DNA from: Sunxiuqinia rutila
GTDB lineage: Bacteria; Bacteroidota; Bacteroidia; Bacteroidales; Prolixibacteraceae
Direction of reading: 5' to 3'
DNA: 64,000 nucleotides
Assembly (NCBI RefSeq): GCF_050589705.1
Contig: NZ_JBNGOT010000003.1
Span: 310,001 to 374,000 of the forward strand
Position numbers and translations under genes: made by a program. This document shows, piece by piece, positions 63,126 through 64,000 of this stretch. Positions within the stretch are counted from its first letter, which is position 1. Each line of letters opens with the position of its first letter. The notes under the pieces were generated by a model. That model was not told the DNA's origin. It saw only the letters and a list, made by a program, of their open reading frames with translations, and did not search any database.

Positions 63126-64000
63126 TTAGAAATTCAACTTTAAACCAACCGTATATAAACTAACCTGAGGATAGTAATTTGCCCTTCCGGGTGGTGTTTC
63201 TGGATCAAGGTCCCATTCGTTCAATTTCGAAAGGGTTAAAACATTTGTTGCATTCACATAAACCTGGGCTTTGCTTATCGAAAGTTTTGACAATATAATC
63301 GCCGGCAAATTGTACGAAAGCATAATATTTTTTAACCGGAGGTAATCTGCATCAATAGTAAGTAAATCGGATGCTTGCAAGTTCCTCAAATTTGATTTAA
63401 TTGGTCGCGGCCACCTTGCATCTCGGTTCTCTTCAGTCCAATAGTCTGCATGAATTTTATGGGTAAAAGCCTCGTATGTTGCTTGATGTGCTAAACCTCC
63501 CGCAACTTGAGTTGTATGACCACTAGCTCCTTGCCATTGCATGTACAATTCAAAATTGAAATAACTAAAGTTCATAGTTGCTCCATAATTGTATATTGGG
63601 AAACTGTAACCGAGAAAGCCACGGTCTTCCGGACTAATTACATCATCATTATTCAGATTCAGATATTTAACATCCCCGGGCTTCGTATTTGCCTGCAATG
63701 TTGGATAATTAGCAATTTCCTCTTCGCTTTGAAAAAAACCATCGGTTTGGTATCCCCATAAACTATTCATTGCCATTCCTTCCTGAATAATGAAGGTCTG
63801 ATTTGCACCACCTCCCGAAATATAAGGGCCTGTTTCAAGCAAATCTTCTACTACATTTTTGTTACGGCTAACATTAAGCCCCAAATTATACTTTAGCTTA
63901 TTACCTCCCCGGTAGTTAATACCAGTTTCCCAGCCTTTATTACTTACAACTCCAGCATTCTGGTACGATGGGTTTAATCCAATTGTGGCAGGGATTGGCA
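63126..64000 (-). CDS. SusC/RagA-family TonB-dependent receptor, C-terminal part (window edge)
   Basis: The frame is open to the right edge. About 290 residues of the C-terminal barrel are visible, with the usual late-barrel motifs: YQNAGVVSNKGWETGINYRG near the edge, LWGYQTDGFFQSEEEIANYP, GDVKYLNLNNDDVISPEDRG, YWTEENRDARWPRP, and the C-terminal TVGLKLNF. It pairs with the susD that follows. Whether it has an STN domain or sigma/FecR genes cannot be seen. Confidence 0.93.
   Translation of the reverse strand, partial: PIPATIGLNPSYQNAGVVSNKGWETGINYRGGNKLKYNLGLNVSRNKNVVEDLLETGPYISGGGANQTFIIQEGMAMNSLWGYQTDGFFQSEEEIANYPTLQANTKPGDVKYLNLNNDDVISPEDRGFLGYSFPIYNYGATMNFSYFNFELYMQWQGASGHTTQVAGGLAHQATYEAFTHKIHADYWTEENRDARWPRPIKSNLRNLQASDLLTIDADYLRLKNIMLSYNLPAIILSKLSISKAQVYVNATNVLTLSKLNEWDLDPETPPGRANYYPQVSLYTVGLKLNF

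Overview
The window is from a Bacteroidota chromosome. SusC/SusD outer-membrane pairs, ECF sigma/FecR pairs with the DUF4974-type C-terminus, A-rich translation starts and promoter boxes of the Bacteroidota TAnnTTTG type all point there. The mix of polysaccharide-utilisation loci (PULs) with an anaerobic 2-oxoacid:ferredoxin oxidoreductase suggests a marine or sediment anaerobe, possibly of the Marinilabiliales/Prolixibacteraceae type; the lower-rank guess is weak. Almost every gene is on the minus strand.

Layout by position. 1-5.8 kb: PUL 1 (sigma, FecR, SusC, SusD cut by the left edge). 5.9-11.3 kb: a lipoprotein keeping only the end of a GH127-like enzyme, YccF, APS/PAPS reductase, a carboxynorspermidine-synthase-type dehydrogenase and a beta-propeller lipoprotein. 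11.4-24.9 kb: an aromatic/2-oxoacid block with a four-gene 2-oxoacid:ferredoxin oxidoreductase, an aminotransferase-Crp pair, flavodoxin, prephenate dehydratase, and two phenylacetate-CoA ligase + ACT pairs flanking a sodium symporter with its small partner, headed by an outer-membrane porin. 24.9-27 kb: a degenerate stretch with an internally deleted sigma factor, palindromes, one small unknown gene and a 147-bp tandem repeat. 27-35.6 kb: PUL 2 (sigma, FecR, SusC, SusD, fucosidase). 35.9-51.5 kb: a long run of degradative enzymes (GH29, GH88, sulfatase, heparinase II/III-type lyase, GH20, two GH2, GH31) with two gene remnants. 51.8-58.6 kb: PUL 3 (sigma, FecR, SusC, SusD). 59-61 kb: a Gfo/Idh/MocA oxidoreductase with a DUF1080 protein. 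61.5-64 kb: PUL 4 (SusD and the C-terminal part of SusC, cut by the right edge).

How the parts work together. Each complete PUL has the trans-envelope signalling set: a SusC with an N-terminal STN domain, a membrane FecR anti-sigma factor and an ECF sigma factor. The 27-58 kb enzymes could together dismantle a sulfated, fucosylated glycan containing uronic acid and hexosamine; fucosylated glycosaminoglycan is the best guess, by inference only. The 11-25 kb block looks suited to importing and activating aryl acids and linking them to aromatic amino acids.

The most interesting signal is in the fecR-susC gap of all three sigma-controlled PULs. On the strand opposite the genes, a TAnnTTTG promoter box starts on the base complementary to the A of the susC ATG, and a hairpin followed by a T-run lies 60-95 bases further on. 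This predicts three cis-antisense RNAs of about 70-85 nt against the susC leaders, an arrangement like the DonS-type RNAs of Bacteroides.
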